Shown: positions 36,081 through 44,599 of the stretch, piece after piece
Numbering within the stretch: the first letter of the stretch is position 1
Layout: every line of letters starts with the position of its first letter
Translations under genes and position numbers: made by a program
Assembly: GCF_000384475.1 (NCBI RefSeq)
Contig: NZ_ARWB01000001.1
Coordinates: 1,344,176 to 1,408,175 of the forward strand
DNA length: 64,000 bases
Source: Methylopila sp. M107
GTDB lineage: Bacteria > Pseudomonadota > Alphaproteobacteria > Rhizobiales > Methylopilaceae
Direction: 5' to 3'
The notes under the pieces: model-generated
The model's input: only the letters and a program-made list of their open reading frames with translations
What the model was told of the DNA's origin: nothing
Databases searched by the model: none

Positions 36081-37586
36081 TCACGCGGCCACCTGGCCCT
36101 TTTCTCGTTTCGCGAGCAGCATCGAGACCAGCGGCCAGAGCGCGAGCGCGACGCCGAGCGTCATGATCCCGCCTGACAGCCAGTTGTGCCAGAACACCGT
36201 GACGTCGCCCTGCGAGGTCAGCATCGCCTGCCGGAACGAACTTTCAGCCTGGTCGCCGAGCACCAGCGCAAGCACCAGCGGCGGCAGCGGATAGCCGAGC
36301 TTTGTGAACAGGTAGCCGAGCACGCCGAACACCAGCATCATCCACACGTCGAACATTGAGTTGTTCACCGTGTAGGCGCCGATCGCGCAGACCACGACGA
36401 TGGCGGGCGCGACAATCGAGAACGGCACGCGCAAGATCGCGGCGAACAGCGGCACGCAGGTCAGCACGATGACGAGGCCGACCACGTTGCCCATGTACAT
36501 GCTCGCGATCAGGCCCCAGACGAACTCCTTCTGCTCGACGAACAGCAGCGGTCCGGGCTGAAGGCCCCAGATCAGCAGGCCGCCGAGCAGCACGGCCGCG
36601 GTCGGCGAGCCCGGGATGCCAAGCGTCAGCATTGGCAGCATGGCCGCGGTGCCGGCGGCGTGCGCCGCGGTCTCGGGCGCGACCACGCCCTCGAGTTCGC
36701 CCTTGCCGAAGTTCTTGCCGTTCTTCGAGAACCGCTTGGCGAGGCCGTAGCCCATGAAGGAGGCGGGCGTCGCGCCGCCGGGCGTAATGCCCATCCAGCA
36801 GCCGACGATGCAGCTGCGGATGAAGGTGAAGGTCAGTTTCGGCAGCTGCCGCCAGGTGCGGATGACCGCATCCATGCGGAGTTTTGCGGCCGCGCCCCGG
36901 AAAGCGAGCCCCTCCTCCATCGAGCTGAGGATCTCGCCGATGCCGAACAGGCCGATGACCGCGACCAGGAACTTGAAGCCGTTGATGAGTTCGTCCTGGC
37001 CGAAGGTCATGCGCGGCGTGCCGGAGACGGTATCAAGGCCGACGGCCGCGAGCGCGAAGCCAAGGCACATTGACGCGAGCGTCTTGGCCGGCGAGCCGCG
37101 GCCCATGCCGAGGAAGCTCGCAAAGGTCAGGAAGGAGACCGCGAAGAACTCGGCCGGGCCGAACTTCAGCGCGAACTTGGCGATCACCGGCGCGAGGAAG
37201 GTGATGAGGACGACGGCGAAGATCGCGCCGACGAAGGACGATGTGAAGGCGCCGACCAGCGCCTCGTCGGCCTTGCCCTTCTGCGCCATCGGATGGCCGT
37301 CGAAGGTTGTCGCCACCGACCATGGCTCGCCCGGAATATTGAACAGGATCGCCGTGATCGCCCCGCCGAACAGCGCCCCCCAGTAGATCGAGGTGAGCAT
37401 GATGATGGCGGAGGTCGGGTCCATGCCGAAGGTGAGCGGCAGCAGGATCGCCACGCCGTTCGCGCCGCCGAGGCCCGGAAGCACGCCGATCACGACGCCC
37501 AACACGATGCCGATCACCATCAGCAGGATGTTGTACGGCGATATGGCGACGGCGAAGCCGCCCATGAGGGAGCCGATTTCCTCCAC
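36081..37586 (-). CDS. tctA: Tripartite tricarboxylate transporter, large membrane subunit TctA
   Basis: A 501-residue, roughly 12-helix transport subunit with the two TctA signatures: GVLPGLGGANGVAILLPLTFGMDPTSAI near the N-terminus and GWMGITPGGATPASFMGYGLAKRFSK in the middle, plus LTLGIPGSPTAAVLLGGLLIWGLQPGP. The start is set at a GTG (37586) that gives the family N-terminus and has GGAGGA five bases upstream; the open frame beyond is not needed. An operator-like site lies 90-106 bp upstream. First gene of the tctACB unit. Confidence 0.93.
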   Translation of the reverse strand: MEEIGSLMGGFAVAISPYNILLMVIGIVLGVVIGVLPGLGGANGVAILLPLTFGMDPTSAIIMLTSIYWGALFGGAITAILFNIPGEPWSVATTFDGHPMAQKGKADEALVGAFTSSFVGAIFAVVLITFLAPVIAKFALKFGPAEFFAVSFLTFASFLGMGRGSPAKTLASMCLGFALAAVGLDTVSGTPRMTFGQDELINGFKFLVAVIGLFGIGEILSSMEEGLAFRGAAAKLRMDAVIRTWRQLPKLTFTFIRSCIVGCWMGITPGGATPASFMGYGLAKRFSKNGKNFGKGELEGVVAPETAAHAAGTAAMLPMLTLGIPGSPTAAVLLGGLLIWGLQPGPLLFVEQKEFVWGLIASMYMGNVVGLVIVLTCVPLFAAILRVPFSIVAPAIVVVCAIGAYTVNNSMFDVWMMLVFGVLGYLFTKLGYPLPPLVLALVLGDQAESSFRQAMLTSQGDVTVFWHNWLSGGIMTLGVALALWPLVSMLLAKREKGQVAA

Positions 37587-37675
37587 GCCAGTCCTCCACC
37601 CGGGGCGACCGCTCATCTCCCGGCAAAGTTGTCCGGCAGCGACGGTTCTTGCCGAGACGCTAAGCTGAGGCCTGC

Positions 37676-37692
37676 TGGTATGCAAGATGCCT
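37676..37692. promoter_or_regulatory. Putative GntR(FCD) operator, site C, upstream of tctA
   Basis: TGGTATGCAAGATGCCT, i.e. TGGTAT-N5-ATGCC, differing from the consensus at two positions. It lies in the tctA/gntR divergent gap, nearer tctA. Confidence 0.65.
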
Positions 37693-37717
37693 TTTGTTGT
37701 TGCAGTGCAGCAACAAA
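37693..37717. promoter_or_regulatory. 25-bp palindrome in the tctA-gntR gap
   Basis: TTTGTTGTTGCA, one central base, then TGCAGCAACAAA: eleven of twelve base pairs are complementary. It abuts operator site C. The TGCA-N-TGCA centre resembles the GC-poor operators reported for PhaR/AniA-type regulators of polyhydroxybutyrate metabolism, but the identity of the regulator is a guess. It is AT-richer than all of the surrounding DNA. Confidence 0.65.
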
Positions 37718-37762
37718 TTGTCCGTCGAAGGGGCTATTGCGCCCGGCGCGGCGTCAGGTGTA

Positions 37763-37779
37763 TGGTATGCCAGACACCA
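37763..37779. promoter_or_regulatory. Putative GntR(FCD) operator, site D, upstream of gntR-oxc
   Basis: TGGTATGCCAGACACCA, 65-81 bp upstream of the second gntR start; the core sits inside a larger imperfect palindrome GGTGT...ACACC (37758-37779). Likely site of autoregulation and control of the gntR-oxc unit. Confidence 0.7.
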
Positions 37780-37843
37780 CGAGACGCCGTCGCCCAATAG
37801 GAGACGTCGATCGTACCGCCTGTTGACCTCGCGGAATGCGCCC

Positions 37844-38530
37844 ATGGCCGTCGCCGAACTGGACATCAGCCCGATCGAAGACGCGCCGAGTCTGAAGTGG
37901 CGCGCCTACGAGGCCTTGAAGAGCGCGATCGCGCAGATCGACATCTATGACGACGAGGCGCAGCTGAGGCTGGACGAGCGGGCCCTGTCGCTTCGGTTCG
38001 GGGTCAGCCGCACGCCGCTGCGCGAAGCGCTCGCTCAGCTCGAGCTCGAGGGCATCATCCGGATCGTGCCGCGGCGCGGCATTTACATCGCCCGCAAGAC
38101 GAAGGTTGAAGTGCTGGAGATGATCACGGTGTGGGCCGCGATTGAAAGCATGGCCGCCCGGCTCGCCGCGGAAGCCGCGACCCGCGCGCAGATCGCGGAA
38201 CTCCACTCGCTTGTCGACGAGTTCCACGAGGACGACGTCGATTCGCACATGTACGAATATTCCGACGCCAACATCCGCTTTCATCAGGCGATCATCGCGG
38301 CTTCGGGCTGCGGAATGATCGCGGACATCTCGAACACCCTGTTCGTCCATGTGCGGGCGATCCGCCGTCGCACGATCTACGAGCGCGACCGGGCGAGACG
38401 CTCGATCGTCGACCACAAGGACATCGTCGAGGCCATCGAGGCCCGCAACGGCGAACGCGCCGAGCGGCTGGTGCGCGAGCACACCCTGAAGCTTCGCGAC
38501 CACGTCGAAGAATTCGTCAAGCTCGACTGA
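37844..38530 (+). CDS. GntR-family transcriptional regulator, FCD type (second of two)
   Basis: 228 residues: winged HTH ([37 protein letters not shown]) and FCD effector domain ([53 protein letters not shown]). The start at 37844 matches the length of the first GntR of the island; the open frame upstream runs through operator and palindrome DNA. It is divergent from tctA and 46 bp before oxc, so probably in one operon with oxc. The recognition helix SRTPLREAL is almost the same as SRTPVREAV of the first GntR, which fits shared operators. Confidence 0.92.
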   Translation: MAVAELDISPIEDAPSLKWRAYEALKSAIAQIDIYDDEAQLRLDERALSLRFGVSRTPLREALAQLELEGIIRIVPRRGIYIARKTKVEVLEMITVWAAIESMAARLAAEAATRAQIAELHSLVDEFHEDDVDSHMYEYSDANIRFHQAIIAASGCGMIADISNTLFVHVRAIRRRTIYERDRARRSIVDHKDIVEAIEARNGERAERLVREHTLKLRDHVEEFVKLD

Positions 38531-38576
38531 CAAGGCCGAGCGCAAACAGAACACGACCAAGCTGGAGGAAATCGCC

Positions 38577-40325
38577 ATGAACGTCGCTGTCAGGCCCGAA
38601 TCCACGACCGACGCGGAATCCCACAAGGAACTCACGGACGGCTTCAACCTCGTCATCGATGCCCTGAAGCTCAACGGGATCGAGACGATCTACGGCGTGC
38701 CGGGCATCCCGATCACCGATCTCGGCCGCATGGCGCAGGCCGAGGGGATCCGGGTGATCTCGTTCCGTCACGAGCAGCACGCCGGCAACGCCGCCGCGAT
38801 CGCGGGCTTCCTGACCAAGAAGCCCGGCATCTGCCTCACGGTCTCCGCGCCCGGCTTCCTGAACGGTCTGACCGCTCTCGCCAACGCCACCACCAACTGC
38901 TTCCCGATGATCCTGATCTCGGGCTCGTCCGAGCGTGAGATCGTCGACCTGCAGCAGGGCGACTACGAGGAGATGGACCAGCTCGCGATCGCCAAGCCCC
39001 TTTGCAAGGCGGCGTTCCGCGTGCTGCACGCCGCCGACATCGGCATCGGCGTCGCCCGCGCGATCCGCGCCGCGCTCTCGGGCCGTCCCGGCGGCGTCTA
39101 TCTCGACCTGCCCGCGAAGCTGCTCGGCCAGACGATCCCGGCCGATGTCGGCGAGCGCTCGCTCGTCAAGGTCATTGACCCCGCCCCGGCCCAGATCCCC
39201 GCGCCCGACGCGGTCAAGCGCGCGCTGGAGACGCTGAAGAGCGCCAAGCGCCCGCTGATCGTGCTCGGCAAGGGCGCGGCCTATGCGCAGGCCGACGACG
39301 ACATCCGCCAGCTCGTCGAAAAGAGCGGCATTCCCTTCGTGCCGATGAGCATGGCCAAGGGCCTGCTTCCCGACACCCACCCGCTCGCGGCGGGCGCCGC
39401 GCGCTCGACGGTGCTGAAGGACAGCGACGTCGTGCTGCTGATCGGCGCGCGGCTCAACTGGCTGCTCAGCCACGGCAAGGGCAAGGCGTGGGGCGCGCCG
39501 GGCTCCAAGCGCTTCATCCAGATCGACATCGAGCCGCGCGAGATGGACTCCAACGTCGAGATCGCCGCGCCGCTCGTCGGCGACATCGGCTCCTGCGTGA
39601 AGGCGCTGCTGACCGGCATCAACGCGGACTGCCCTCCCCCGCCGGCCGAGTGGATCAACGCGATCAACGAGAAGAAGAACGCCAACATCGCCAAGATGGC
39701 GGCGAAGCTCGGCAAAAACTCCTCGCCGATGGATTTCCACACCGCGCTCGGCCAGCTCCGCACCATCATCGAGCAGCGGCCCGACGCAATCCTCGTCAAC
39801 GAGGGCGCCAACACGCTCGACCTCGCGCGCGGCATCATCAACATGTACCAGCCGAGGAAACGCCTCGACGTGGGCACCTGGGGCGTGATGGGCATCGGCA
39901 TGGGCTTCGCGGTCGCGGCCGCGATCGAGACCGGCAAGCCGGTGCTGGCCGTCGAGGGCGACTCGGCCTTCGGCTTCTCCGGCATGGAGGTCGAGACGAT
40001 CTGCCGGTACAATCTCCCGGTCTGCATCGTCGTGTTCAACAACAACGGCATCTATCGCGGCACCGACGTCGACCCGACCGGCCGCGATCCCGGCACCACG
40101 GTGTTTGTGGCCGACAGCCGCTACGACAAGATGATGGACGCCTTCGGCGGCGTCGGCGTCCATGTCACGACCCCCGACGAGCTCGGCCGCGCGGTGAACG
40201 AGGCGATGGATTCCGGCCGGCCGACGCTGATCAACGCCGTGATCGATCCCGCGGCGGGCTCCGAAAGCGGCAATATCGGGAGCCTCAATCCGCAGAGCGT
40301 CGTGAAGAAAAAGAAGCCCGCCTGA
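38577..40325 (+). CDS. oxc: Oxalyl-CoA decarboxylase
   Basis: Thiamine-diphosphate enzyme that converts oxalyl-CoA to formyl-CoA plus CO2. The 582-residue product has the family's three-domain layout: PYR domain with the catalytic glutamate in [12 protein letters not shown] (Glu66), central domain, and PP domain with the ThDP/Mg motif [21 protein letters not shown] ending in NNNGIYRG (about 461-490). [11 protein letters not shown] is characteristic of Oxc. A GGAGGAA site sits eight bases upstream of the ATG. It follows gntR by 46 bp and precedes frc, the usual oxalate catabolic pair. Confidence 0.96.
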   Translation: MNVAVRPESTTDAESHKELTDGFNLVIDALKLNGIETIYGVPGIPITDLGRMAQAEGIRVISFRHEQHAGNAAAIAGFLTKKPGICLTVSAPGFLNGLTALANATTNCFPMILISGSSEREIVDLQQGDYEEMDQLAIAKPLCKAAFRVLHAADIGIGVARAIRAALSGRPGGVYLDLPAKLLGQTIPADVGERSLVKVIDPAPAQIPAPDAVKRALETLKSAKRPLIVLGKGAAYAQADDDIRQLVEKSGIPFVPMSMAKGLLPDTHPLAAGAARSTVLKDSDVVLLIGARLNWLLSHGKGKAWGAPGSKRFIQIDIEPREMDSNVEIAAPLVGDIGSCVKALLTGINADCPPPPAEWINAINEKKNANIAKMAAKLGKNSSPMDFHTALGQLRTIIEQRPDAILVNEGANTLDLARGIINMYQPRKRLDVGTWGVMGIGMGFAVAAAIETGKPVLAVEGDSAFGFSGMEVETICRYNLPVCIVVFNNNGIYRGTDVDPTGRDPGTTVFVADSRYDKMMDAFGGVGVHVTTPDELGRAVNEAMDSGRPTLINAVIDPAAGSESGNIGSLNPQSVVKKKKPA

Positions 40326-40369
40326 CGCCGCGCCGCCCTATCCCCGCAGAAGGGTATTGGGCCGGACAA

Positions 40370-40386
40370 TGGCATTCCTTATGCCA
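40370..40386. promoter_or_regulatory. Putative GntR(FCD) operator, site E, upstream of frc
   Basis: TGGCATTCCTTATGCCA, a perfect TGGCAT-N5-ATGCCA inverted repeat, 101-117 bp upstream of frc. It suggests frc has its own regulated promoter in addition to read-through from oxc. Confidence 0.72.
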
Positions 40387-40486
40387 GAGACGAATTGACG
40401 GCGCGCCCCGCGCGCCGTCTCAATCCAAAAACCAAGCGGCGGCGGACGCATCCGCACAGCCAAAGAGCGACAGGGAAGACGAGATC

Positions 40487-41764
40487 ATGGAAAAGGCTCT
40501 CGAGGGCGTCCGCATCCTGGACTTCACGCATGTCCAGTCGGGGCCGACCTGCACCCAGCTCCTCGCCTGGTTCGGCGCCGACGTGATCAAGGTCGAGCGC
40601 CCGGGCGCCGGCGACGCGACGCGCCAGCAGCTGCAGGACATCCCGGATGTGGACAGCCTCTATTTCACGATGCTGAACCACAACAAGCGCTCGATCACGA
40701 TCGACACCAAGAACCCCAAGGGCAAGGAAGTGCTCTGGCGGCTCGTCAAGGAATGCGACGTGCTGGTCGAGAACTTCGCGCCGGGCGCGCTCGACCGCAT
40801 GGGCTTCTCCTGGGCGAAGCTGCAGGAGGCGAACCCCAAGCTGATCGTCGCCTCCGTCAAGGGCTTCGGACCCGGCCGCTACCAGGACTGCAAGGTCTAT
40901 GAGAACGTCGCGCAGTGCGCCGGCGGCTCGGCCTCGACCACCGGCTTCCGCGACGGCGTCCCGCTCGTCACCGGCGCCCAGATCGGCGACTCGGGGACGG
41001 GCCTTCATCTCGCGCTCGGCATCGTCACGGCGCTCTACCACCGCACCCATTCGGGCGTCGGCCAGAAGGTCGACTGCGCCATGCAGGACGGCGTGCTGAA
41101 CCTCTGCCGCGTGAAGCTGCGCGACCAGCAGCGCCTCGGACACGGTCCGCTCACCGAATACAGCCAGTTCGGCGAGGGCGTCGAGTTCGGCGACGCGACC
41201 CCGCGGGCCGGCAACGATTCCGGCGGCGGCCAGCCGGGCCGCATCCTGAAGTGCAAGGGCTGGGAGCACGATCCCAACGCCTACATCTACTTCATCACCC
41301 AGGCCGCGGTCTGGGAGCCGATCTGCGACATCATCGGCGAGCCGGGCTGGAAGACGGACGCGGCCTACGCCACGCCGAAGGCGCGGCTGCCGCATCTCAA
41401 CGAGATCTTCACGCGCATCGAGGCGTGGACCATGAAGCACGACAAGTTCGAGGCCATGGACATCCTCAACGAGTTCGACATCCCCTGCGGCCCGATCCTG
41501 TCGCTGAAGGAGATCGCCGAGGACGAGTCGCTGCGCGCGACCGGCACGATCGTGGAAGTCGATCACCCGACCCGCGGCAAGTACCTGTCGGTCGGCAACC
41601 CGATCAAGCTGTCGAACTCGAAGACTGAAGTGACCCGTTCGCCGCTGCTCGGCGAGCACACGGCGGAGATTCTCTCCGAGGTCCTCGGCTACAACGACAA
41701 CGAGGTCGCCGAGATCGAGAATTCCGGCGCCGTCGGGCGGGTGACCAAGCTCGCCGCGGAGTAA
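40487..41764 (+). CDS. frc: Formyl-CoA:oxalate CoA-transferase
   Basis: Class III CoA-transferase that moves CoA from formyl-CoA to oxalate, giving oxalyl-CoA and formate. The 425-residue length matches Frc. The start [37 protein letters not shown] is typical. Asp168 in AQIGDSGTG is the expected catalytic aspartate, and the mobile glycine loop GGGQPG is at 246-251. It follows oxc by 161 bp and forms with it the cyclic oxalate-to-formate route. The ATG at 40487 fits family length. Confidence 0.95.
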   Translation: MEKALEGVRILDFTHVQSGPTCTQLLAWFGADVIKVERPGAGDATRQQLQDIPDVDSLYFTMLNHNKRSITIDTKNPKGKEVLWRLVKECDVLVENFAPGALDRMGFSWAKLQEANPKLIVASVKGFGPGRYQDCKVYENVAQCAGGSASTTGFRDGVPLVTGAQIGDSGTGLHLALGIVTALYHRTHSGVGQKVDCAMQDGVLNLCRVKLRDQQRLGHGPLTEYSQFGEGVEFGDATPRAGNDSGGGQPGRILKCKGWEHDPNAYIYFITQAAVWEPICDIIGEPGWKTDAAYATPKARLPHLNEIFTRIEAWTMKHDKFEAMDILNEFDIPCGPILSLKEIAEDESLRATGTIVEVDHPTRGKYLSVGNPIKLSNSKTEVTRSPLLGEHTAEILSEVLGYNDNEVAEIENSGAVGRVTKLAAE

Positions 41765-41792
41765 CGCGTCGCGGCGATCGCCGCTTGCAGTC

Positions 41793-41875
41793 GTCATGCC
41801 CGGACTTGATCCGGGCATCCATCTCGCCGGGCGCGTCCGCGCCCGATGGACCCCCGGATCGCATCCGGGGGTGAC
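41793..41875. repeat. Tandem hairpin repeat between frc and the formyltransferase gene
   Basis: Two hairpins: ATGCCCGGACTTGATCCGGG with its closing CAT (41796-41818) and ACCCCCGGATCGCATCCGGG with GGT (41849-41871). The wording is that of the common alphaproteobacterial CGTCATGCCCGGAC repeat. It probably reduces read-through from frc or stabilises its 3' end. Confidence 0.75.
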
Positions 41876-41929
41876 GCGTTGAGCGTCCCGCGCTCTTCCG
41901 GCGACCGGCAAGGAGAGGGAGAAAACCCC

Positions 41930-42859
41930 ATGCGGATCGTGGTCCACGGACAGCAGGCTTTCGGCAAGGCGGTGCTCGAGGCGCTGCTGAAGCGCGGCGA
42001 CAACGTCGTGGCGGTCTATGTCGCGCCTGAAAAGGAGGGCCAGAAGGCCGACCCGCTGAAGGAAGCGGCGCTCAGCCACGGCCTCGAAGTGCGACAGCCC
42101 TCCTCCTACAGGGACGAGGCGGTCCACGAAGAGTTTCGCGCGCTGAAGCCCGACCTGCAGGTCATGGCCTTCGTGACCCTTTTCGTGCCCTCGGCGTTCC
42201 TCAACATCCCGACCCACGGCTCGATCCAGTATCACCCGTCTTTGCTGCCGGCCTATCGCGGGGCGTCGGCCATCAACTGGCCGATCATCAAGGGCGAGAC
42301 CGAGACCGGCCTGTCGATCTTCTGGCCCGACGACGGCCTCGACACCGGCGACGTGCTTCTGCAGAAAAGCACCCCGATCGGGCCGAAGGACACGCTGGGC
42401 ACCGTCTATTTCGACCGGCTGTTCCCGCTCGGCGTCGAGGCGATGCTGGAATCCGTCGACCTCGTGAAGGCCGGAACCGCGCCAAAGATCAGGCAGGACG
42501 AGAGCCTCGCGACCTATGAGGGCCTCTGCCGCGCTGGCAACGCGAAGATCGACTGGGGCAAGCCCTGGTCCCAGATCGACCGCCTGATCCGCGGCTGCAA
42601 TCCGGCGCCCGGGGCCTGGACGACGCTGAACGGCCAGACGCTGAAGATTCTCGACGCGACGCCGTTGCCAGCCAAGACGCCGAAGGAGATCGGCGGCAAG
42701 CTCGGCGAAATCGTCGTGGTCGAGGAGGACGGCTTTCAGGTCGTCTGCGCCGACGGCCGGCTGAAGGTCACGCGCGTCCAGCCTGAGGGCGGCGCGAAGG
42801 TCGGCGGGGCCGAGTTCGCGGCGACCGCGGGGCTGGAGAGGGGCGCGAAGTTCGGCTGA
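41930..42859 (+). CDS. Stand-alone formyltransferase of the Fmt / 10-formyl-THF hydrolase family
   Basis: 309 residues: N-terminal formyltransferase domain with YHPSLLPAYRGASAINWPI and IFWPDDGLDTGDVLLQK (catalytic His and Asp regions), and a C-terminal FMT-C domain (TLNGQTLKILDATPLP). The motifs are nearer to the hydrolase domain of 10-formyltetrahydrofolate dehydrogenase than to Met-tRNA formyltransferase: the usual N-x-H is SIQYH here, so the catalytic asparagine is not evident. Being directly after frc, it may handle the formyl group from formyl-CoA, using or releasing formyl-THF. That role is inference. Confidence 0.82.
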   Translation: MRIVVHGQQAFGKAVLEALLKRGDNVVAVYVAPEKEGQKADPLKEAALSHGLEVRQPSSYRDEAVHEEFRALKPDLQVMAFVTLFVPSAFLNIPTHGSIQYHPSLLPAYRGASAINWPIIKGETETGLSIFWPDDGLDTGDVLLQKSTPIGPKDTLGTVYFDRLFPLGVEAMLESVDLVKAGTAPKIRQDESLATYEGLCRAGNAKIDWGKPWSQIDRLIRGCNPAPGAWTTLNGQTLKILDATPLPAKTPKEIGGKLGEIVVVEEDGFQVVCADGRLKVTRVQPEGGAKVGGAEFAATAGLERGAKFG

Positions 42860-42893
42860 GGCCACGCGCTTTTTGCTCCCTCGGCGCGTCTGG

Positions 42894-42913
42894 GTCCCGG
42901 CTCGGGGGCCGGG
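42894..42913. repeat. GC-rich hairpin after the formyltransferase gene
   Basis: TCCCGGCTCGGGGGCCGGGA forms a stem-loop of the TGGGTCCCGGC family also found at 2850 and 44600-44714. It lies about 35 bp after the stop codon and may act as a 3' end structure. Confidence 0.6.
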
Positions 42914-43470
42914 ACAAGCAAAAAAGTGGCGCGCGCCTCTTCGTTCGCCAGAGCGATTTCGCCCGTCGTCGTCATGCCAGCGATGTCAAACAGCGAAAGC
43001 AGGAAGGCGCGGAACGCCAGGCCACCGCTCATTCCGTAGTTTTCGGATAACCGGTCGCCCGGCGCCCCGCGCGCGGCGTTTCGCATCGGCTGCAGAAGCC
43101 GCGCTCCGACGTCGGGCGAACCGTCGGTCCGGGGACTAACCCGGGTTCCGGTCCCATTGCGGCGACTTGGCGGGTCCGGACATCCTTTCGGGACGTCGGC
43201 CCGGCAGTTTCGCCTCCCGTCGCGTTACGGCCCACTGAAGGGCGGCCCCGTCTTCACAGGGCGGGCGGCCAGTTTCACGCCGGGCGATCTCATCGATCTC
43301 ACCCGCCAAGCCCGAAGGCGAAGCGGTCGAGACCGCGCATCTTGCCCGACGCCGCAGTCCGACGTCCCGCGGCCGAAGCTCCGGTGCTTCCAGCCGCTGG
43401 CGCCGCCCTCGTCCCGCATGGCCGGCCGGTACCGATCACGCCTTCCCGACGGGAAGAGGTCTCACGACCA

Positions 43471-43485
43471 GAACATAGAAGGAAC
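43471..43485 (-). promoter_or_regulatory. LexA (SOS) box, alphaproteobacterial type
   Basis: GAACATAGAAGGAAC on the plus strand reads GTTC-N7-GTTC on the minus strand, exactly the alphaproteobacterial LexA operator. A minus-strand TTGACG (-35-like) ends just before it, so the box overlaps a leftward promoter. No SOS gene is recognised downstream on that strand; see findings. Confidence 0.7.
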
Positions 43486-43596
43486 AAACCGTCAAGGAAT
43501 ATATCCTTATACACCTCACTTCAGTCGACATTTCGCTCACGGTCGGCTTCGGCGGCCGCCTGCATGGCCGCCATGCGCGCGAGATGCGCATTTGCC

Positions 43597-43608
43597 TAAC
43601 GATCGTTA
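43597..43608. promoter_or_regulatory. 12-bp perfect palindrome upstream of EamA transporter
   Basis: TAACGATCGTTA, perfectly symmetrical, 58-69 bp before the start of the EamA transporter gene. The form is typical of TetR/AcrR-family operators. No such regulator is adjacent. Confidence 0.5.
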
Positions 43609-43665
43609 AGATTGACTGCGATAGAAGCGGAAGACCCCAGACACTCGAACTCCCGCGTTTCCCGC

Positions 43666-44589
43666 ATGCCCGCCTTCAGCACCGCCATCGCCACCCGCAC
43701 CGCAGCCGTCGACGCGACGACCCGCGGGGTCGCGGCCATGCTCGTCGGCATGGGGTTTCAGGTCCTCAATGACGGCGTCATCAAGCTGGTTTCGGCGCGG
43801 CTGCCCGCGACCGAGATCATGGGCCTGCGCGGCGTGCTCGCGATCGGCTTCGCGCTTTGCCTCATCCTCGCGATGGGCCTGCGCGGGCAATTGCGGACGC
43901 TCACGAACCCGCTCGTCGCGCTGCGGTCGGGCCTCGAGGCCTGCGCCTGCCTGAGCTACATGACGGCGCTCGCGCATCTCGGGCTCGCCGAATTCACCTC
44001 GATCGTGCAGGTCGCGCCGCTCATCATCACGGCGCTCGCGTTCATGATCGGCTGGCAGAAGGTCAGCTGGCGGCGCTGGGTCGCGGTCGGCGCCGGCTTC
44101 GTCGGCGTCCTGCTGATCGTGCGGCCCTCCGCGCACGGCGTGAACGCCTATGCGGCGCTTGCGCTGCTGTCGGCGGTCTTCATGGCGGTGCGAGATCTCG
44201 TCACCAGCAAGATCCCCTCCGGCGCGCCCTCGATGGTGGTGACCCTCGGCTCGACCATCGCGGTGACGCTGGTGGGTTTTGGCGCCGGCGCGGCCAATCC
44301 CGTCGGCTGGACGGTCCCCGGCGGTCTCGACTTCGCGCTCATCGCGCTCGGGGCCGCGCTCGTGGTCGCGTGCAACATGATGATCGTGCTGGCGTTCAGG
44401 CTCGGCGACATGACCGTGGTCGGGCCGTTCCGCTACTCCGTCATTCTCGGCTCGCTCGCGCTCGGCTGGGCGATCTGGGGCGAGCGTCCGGACGCGCTGG
44501 CGCTGGTCGGCTCGGCCGTGATCGTGGCGTCCGGGCTCTACACTCTGAGGCGCCAGCCGGTCGCCACGCCTGCGGCCCCTCAGGGCTAA
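43666..44589 (+). CDS. EamA/DMT-family transporter
   Basis: A 307-residue inner-membrane protein with ten hydrophobic helices in two EamA repeats (first LNDGVIKLVSARLPATEIMGLRGV...; second FMAVRDLVTSKIPSGAPSMVV... GPFRYSVILGSLALGWAIWGE). Members export or import small metabolites, often amino acids or nucleosides; the substrate is not evident. The start ATG at 43666 gives a short hydrophilic N-terminus before the first helix. The GC-rich pair of hairpins follows the stop. Confidence 0.9.
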   Translation: MPAFSTAIATRTAAVDATTRGVAAMLVGMGFQVLNDGVIKLVSARLPATEIMGLRGVLAIGFALCLILAMGLRGQLRTLTNPLVALRSGLEACACLSYMTALAHLGLAEFTSIVQVAPLIITALAFMIGWQKVSWRRWVAVGAGFVGVLLIVRPSAHGVNAYAALALLSAVFMAVRDLVTSKIPSGAPSMVVTLGSTIAVTLVGFGAGAANPVGWTVPGGLDFALIALGAALVVACNMMIVLAFRLGDMTVVGPFRYSVILGSLALGWAIWGERPDALALVGSAVIVASGLYTLRRQPVATPAAPQG

Positions 44590-44599
44590 CTCTGTCCTT

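Larger units (their letters stand above)
42860..43665. other. 806-bp region without a convincing gene
   Basis: Several short open frames cross it on both strands, but none gives a recognisable protein and several run into repeat DNA. It holds a GC hairpin (42894-42913), a LexA-type box with an overlapping promoter-like TTGACG on the minus strand, and a TAACGATCGTTA palindrome in front of the next gene. GC content is lower near 43470-43520 than in the flanks. It may contain a decayed gene or a small SOS transcript. Confidence 0.55.

Noticed and set aside
42736..43086. A minus-strand frame with a short hydrophobic stretch, downstream of the SOS box
   Set aside because: It runs through a hairpin repeat and into the end of the formyltransferase gene, and I recognise no family, so I did not call it a gene.
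43299..43514. Possible remnant of imuA (SOS mutagenesis) next to the LexA box
   Set aside because: Translation in all minus frames shows none of the expected ImuA motifs; kept only as a hypothesis in the SOS-box finding.
43157..43609. A 150-codon plus-strand frame in the gap before the EamA gene
   Set aside because: Low-complexity Arg/Pro/Ser-rich sequence, no plausible ribosome site, no recognisable family.
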